DNA of 7,509 nucleotides from Acidobacteriota bacterium (GTDB lineage: Bacteria > Acidobacteriota > Blastocatellia > Pyrinomonadales > Pyrinomonadaceae), in contig JACCYR010000231.1 of NCBI GenBank assembly GCA_013696385.1, positions 1 to 7,509 of the forward strand, read 5' to 3'. Under the pieces are notes generated by a model. The model had not been told where the DNA came from. It made no database searches and saw only the letters and a program-made list of their open reading frames with translations. How positions within the stretch are numbered: the first letter of the stretch is position 1; every line of letters starts with the position of its first letter. Below are positions 5,389 to 7,509 of the stretch, one piece after another. Both the position numbers and the translations under genes were made by a program.

Positions 5389-6453
5389 TCACTTTCTAGG
5401 AACGTAATAGCCTTTTCTTGTCCTGATAGTCAAATTTTGCGCGTTTTTTACTGTAAGTGAAATAGTGCGAAACTCGCCGCGCTTGTCCGATTCGTTTTCA
5501 GGATAATAACTCAAAACGTATTGCTGCGAGAGTTCGGCAGAAATTTGGATAAAAGCCGCGTCAAGTTCCCTTTCGTCAATCGGCGAATAAACTGTGCCGC
5601 CGGTTTGAGCGGCTAATTCCTGCATCCGATGTTCTGCCGAAAGATAGCGGATATTTGCATTTCCGCTGCGTTGTCCGGTTTGTTTGTAATTCTCAAATTC
5701 GGTAGTTTTGACAACATAAACTTGGCAATTATTGGCTTGGACGGCGCGGACGGTTTCTTCAAAAGTCGCGTCGGAAATTGTGTCTTCGCCGTCTGAAACA
5801 ACGACAATAACACGCCGACCTTGGGCTTCTTTCAAATAATTTGCCGCTTTGATAATGCCGTCAAGCAGCGCGGTTGCGCCCGCCGGCATCGGAAAATTTT
5901 CGATGGCTTGGATGAGCGACGAAACATCTTTCGTTAAAGGCTGTTCAAGCCGCGAGCCGGTAGAAACACTGTAAAGCGCGGCAAGGTCTTTGTCGGGACG
6001 AATGACGCGCTTGAAAAACCGAATCGCCGCTTTTTTCTCAAATTCTCGCGCCTGCGTTACGCTCGAACTATTGTCGAAAAGCAACGCCAGACGCACAGGC
6101 GTGTCGGAACGCGAAAGTTCACCAATTTCCGCCGTTTTGCCGTCAATCTGTAATATAAAATCTTCGAGTTTGAGATTTGTTACAGCTTGCCCGCCTGAAT
6201 CAATCACCGAAACCGGAATCGGCACAAGTGTTGAATCAACACGGATTACTTCGCCGTCGTCTTCTTCAATTTTCGGTGACGTTGACGAAGCGTTCGGTTT
6301 CGGAGTTTTAGAATTAGTTTGTGTCGGAATATAAACGATGCGCGGTTTAGGTATCGGCAATGGTGTTTCGGACGGTTTGACGCGCCCGGATTGCGCGAAA
6401 ATGGAGCAAGCAAAGACAAAAAATAAAATTGTGAAAATAAATTTACGAGTCAT
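5389..6453 (-). CDS. secreted VWFA-related domain protein
   Basis: This is a secreted or periplasmic protein with a von Willebrand factor A domain, of the type (VWFA-related, TIGR03436-like) that is strongly expanded in Acidobacteria; function unknown, probably protein-protein adhesion. The 354 residues have an N-terminal signal peptide (MTRKFIFTILFFVFACSIFA, then Q21). A Pro/Thr/Ser-rich linker follows (about 25-62), then a beta-rich lead-in IRVDSTLVPIPVSVIDSGGQ (about 70-89). The VWA domain runs from about 120 to 310, with an intact metal-ion-dependent adhesion site: Asp127-x-Ser129-x-Ser131 in LLFDNSSSV, Thr194 in GATALLDG and Asp221 in VVSDGEDT. The end, RTISLTVKNAQNLTIRTRKG, is the usual C-terminal strand pair. 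It lies 41 bp after the thioredoxin-like gene. A short AGGAT abuts the ATG, so initiation may be weak or rely on coupling. Confidence 0.88.
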   Translation of the reverse strand: MTRKFIFTILFFVFACSIFAQSGRVKPSETPLPIPKPRIVYIPTQTNSKTPKPNASSTSPKIEEDDGEVIRVDSTLVPIPVSVIDSGGQAVTNLKLEDFILQIDGKTAEIGELSRSDTPVRLALLFDNSSSVTQAREFEKKAAIRFFKRVIRPDKDLAALYSVSTGSRLEQPLTKDVSSLIQAIENFPMPAGATALLDGIIKAANYLKEAQGRRVIVVVSDGEDTISDATFEETVRAVQANNCQVYVVKTTEFENYKQTGQRSGNANIRYLSAEHRMQELAAQTGGTVYSPIDERELDAAFIQISAELSQQYVLSYYPENESDKRGEFRTISLTVKNAQNLTIRTRKGYYVPRK

Positions 6454-6494
6454 ATCCTAACCGGCTGGAAACGCTTGCCTTCTAATCAAAATAC

Positions 6495-7172
6495 TTATTT
6501 TCTCGGCTCAGGCTTCTTAAAACTTGTCGTCGTTTTCGCTTCCGGCGCACAGGCTTCAACCGTTTTGTCTTTTGTCGCCATTTTAGTTTCCTCGGCGGGC
6601 AAACCTAATTTTTGACGGACAAATTTTTCGACATCCGCTTCAATCAATTCGCCATTGACGACAAATGCTTTTTTCATCAGAATATCACCGTCTTTTTTCA
6701 GAGCGGCAGGCTCAATAAAAATGTTCCAAGGCGAACCCCAACCGCGCGTGTCGCCCGCCGCTTTGCGATATTGATAATGCAAAGTCTTCTGTTGCGCGTC
6801 TTTTGAATCCGATTCATACACTACGGGAAATGTAATTTTTTTGTCGTCAAGATTGGTTTTCATCGCCGCAACCGTATCGTATTCGCCAATGCCGATTACG
6901 TCAAAACCGTTTGATTTGTATTTTTCGTAGAGTTTTTCGGCAAACGGCGCTTCGTGTTTCCAATTCGGACACCACGGCGCGAAATAAACGACCATTACGA
7001 GTTTTTTGTTTTTGGCAAAATCCCGTAAATTTATGTCTCTATTGTCGCGGACACTTTTGTATGTCCAATCTTTATAGTTGATTTCCTGTTCCTGAAGCGG
7101 TGCTTGCTCGTTTTGAGCGTATGAATAGGTAAAACTCAAAAGCAAAAACGCCATTAAAAAAAGACTTTTCAT
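6495..7172 (-). CDS. secreted thioredoxin-fold (TlpA-like) protein with a single-cysteine active-site motif
   Basis: This is a periplasmic or secreted thioredoxin-fold protein. The 225 residues start with a signal peptide (MKSLFLMAFLLLSFTYSYAQ). The fold follows: NLRDFAKNKKLVMVVYFAPW leads to WCPNWKHEAPFAEKLYEKY (about 67-85), then FDVIGIGEYDT (about 90-100) and the cis-Pro region WGSPWNIFIEP (about 145-155). The active-site motif is W-C68-P-N-W71: the second cysteine of the usual CxxC is tryptophan, so it cannot act as a simple dithiol reductase. The only other cysteine is Cys208, in a Lys/Glu-rich tail (EACAPEAK). The start is supported by AGGAG at 7181-7185, eight bases upstream. Related single-cysteine redoxin-like proteins may act as peroxiredoxin-like or scaffold proteins; the substrate is unknown. 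Confidence 0.85.
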   Translation of the reverse strand: MKSLFLMAFLLLSFTYSYAQNEQAPLQEQEINYKDWTYKSVRDNRDINLRDFAKNKKLVMVVYFAPWCPNWKHEAPFAEKLYEKYKSNGFDVIGIGEYDTVAAMKTNLDDKKITFPVVYESDSKDAQQKTLHYQYRKAAGDTRGWGSPWNIFIEPAALKKDGDILMKKAFVVNGELIEADVEKFVRQKLGLPAEETKMATKDKTVEACAPEAKTTTSFKKPEPRK

Positions 7173-7180
7173 ATTTGTTA

Positions 7181-7185
7181 CTCCT
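7181..7185 (-). promoter_or_regulatory. ribosome binding site of the thioredoxin-like gene
   Basis: AGGAG on the minus strand lies eight bases before the ATG at 7170-7172. It is a good match at ideal spacing and supports that start. Confidence 0.7.
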
Positions 7186-7228
7186 GATAAAGAAAGACTA
7201 ACTTTTCAGATGCCGAAAGACAAGAGTG

Positions 7229-7324
7229 AGATGTCAGATGTCAGAGATTAGTGAAAAACTCGTTTCTAATATCTACCTTCTAATTCCAAATGTATATATT
7301 CTAACATCTGACATCTAATCTCTA
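7229..7324. repeat. inverted pair of heptamer clusters (agatgtc type)
   Basis: The left cluster at 7229-7249 reads agatgtc, agatgtc, agagatt. The right cluster at 7304-7324 reads acatctg, acatcta, atctcta. They give a perfect 13-bp inverted repeat, 7229-7241 against 7304-7316, with a 62-base loop. Inside the loop a second, one-mismatch stem (7243-7251 with 7266-7274) can form. The right cluster contains the stop codon of the partial gene at the window end. The element separates that gene from the thioredoxin-like gene and may end or attenuate transcription; it has no GC-rich stem or U run. Confidence 0.65.
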
Positions 7325-7509
7325 AATTTCCTTCTAAACCAATAAACACAGTTCAAATAAATTCCCGTCAACGCCGAAAGACACGCCAGAAGCGAAAACA
7401 AAAGCAAAAGCACAACTTGCAAATTGCCCGCAAAATAATAAAAATGCGCTTGGCGAAAAAATTGCGTTTTCAATGTCGGAGGTTTTGACATTCGCGCTTC
7501 GCCCGTTTC
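7315..7509 (-). CDS. C-terminal end of an unidentified membrane protein (cut by window edge)
   Basis: An open frame of 64 codons enters from the right edge and stops with TAG at 7315-7317. Its translation includes KPPTLKTQFFRQAHFYYFAG, then a long hydrophobic helix (NLQVVLLLLFSLLACLSALT and on), and ends YWFRRKFRD. A membrane helix followed by a short basic tail suggests a C-terminal anchor with the tail in the cytoplasm. I cannot assign a family from this fragment. The last codons and the stop lie within the heptamer repeat (7304-7324), which suggests the repeat supplied or replaced the gene's natural end. Confidence 0.65.
   Translation of the reverse strand, partial: ETGEARMSKPPTLKTQFFRQAHFYYFAGNLQVVLLLLFSLLACLSALTGIYLNCVYWFRRKFRD

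Noticed and set aside
1..7509. CRISPR array, tRNA or rRNA genes
   Set aside because: No regularly spaced direct repeats with unique spacers and no cloverleaf or rRNA-like stretch were found; the short-period repeats are only two to three units long and inverted.

Overview
The window looks like chromosomal DNA of an Acidobacteriota-type bacterium, possibly a Blastocatellia/Pyrinomonadales relative. This is inferred from the VWFA-related-domain secreted protein (a family expanded in Acidobacteria), the moderate GC content and the AT-rich spacers holding short-period repeats. No rRNA, tRNA or CRISPR is visible, so the taxonomy is inference.

Layout. Positions 1-551 (minus) hold the N-terminal 183 codons of atpD, the F1 ATP synthase beta subunit. 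A 383-bp divergent spacer follows. Three plus-strand housekeeping genes come next: yggT (935-1522), a yggU/DUF167 gene (1663-1956) and a yebC/PmpR gene (2011-2751). They converge on xerC across a spacer made of two opposed heptamer clusters. Everything from xerC to the right end is on the minus strand. In transcription order it runs: C-terminus of an unknown membrane protein (7315-7509), a thioredoxin-like secreted protein (6495-7172), a VWA-domain secreted protein (5389-6453), a small antitoxin-like protein (5127-5378), a frameshifted VapC/PIN toxin (4664-5127), a four-helix membrane protein (4335-4667), a truncated copy of the xerC 5' end (4228-4329), a frameshifted hicA (3971-4221), an intact hicB (3747-3974) and full-length xerC (2813-3736). 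From the VWA gene down to xerC, neighbours overlap or lie within about 10 bp, so this is probably one transcript.

The most interesting region is 3640-4330. A hicAB toxin-antitoxin module sits between two copies of the first 32 codons of xerC. The upstream copy is cut off by a stop; the downstream copy leads into a complete xerC. Over 95 bp the copies match without gaps at about 86%, and most differences are synonymous. That suggests hicAB arrived with, or was captured beside, the 5' end of a diverged xerC allele. The event displaced the old start and left a rebuilt xerC behind hicAB.

Both toxin genes in this operon, hicA and vapC, are interrupted by an apparent one-base deletion. Each becomes a full-length family member if one base is restored. 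Both antitoxin partners and all the housekeeping genes read through. This suggests selective toxin inactivation, though sequencing error cannot be excluded from the sequence alone.
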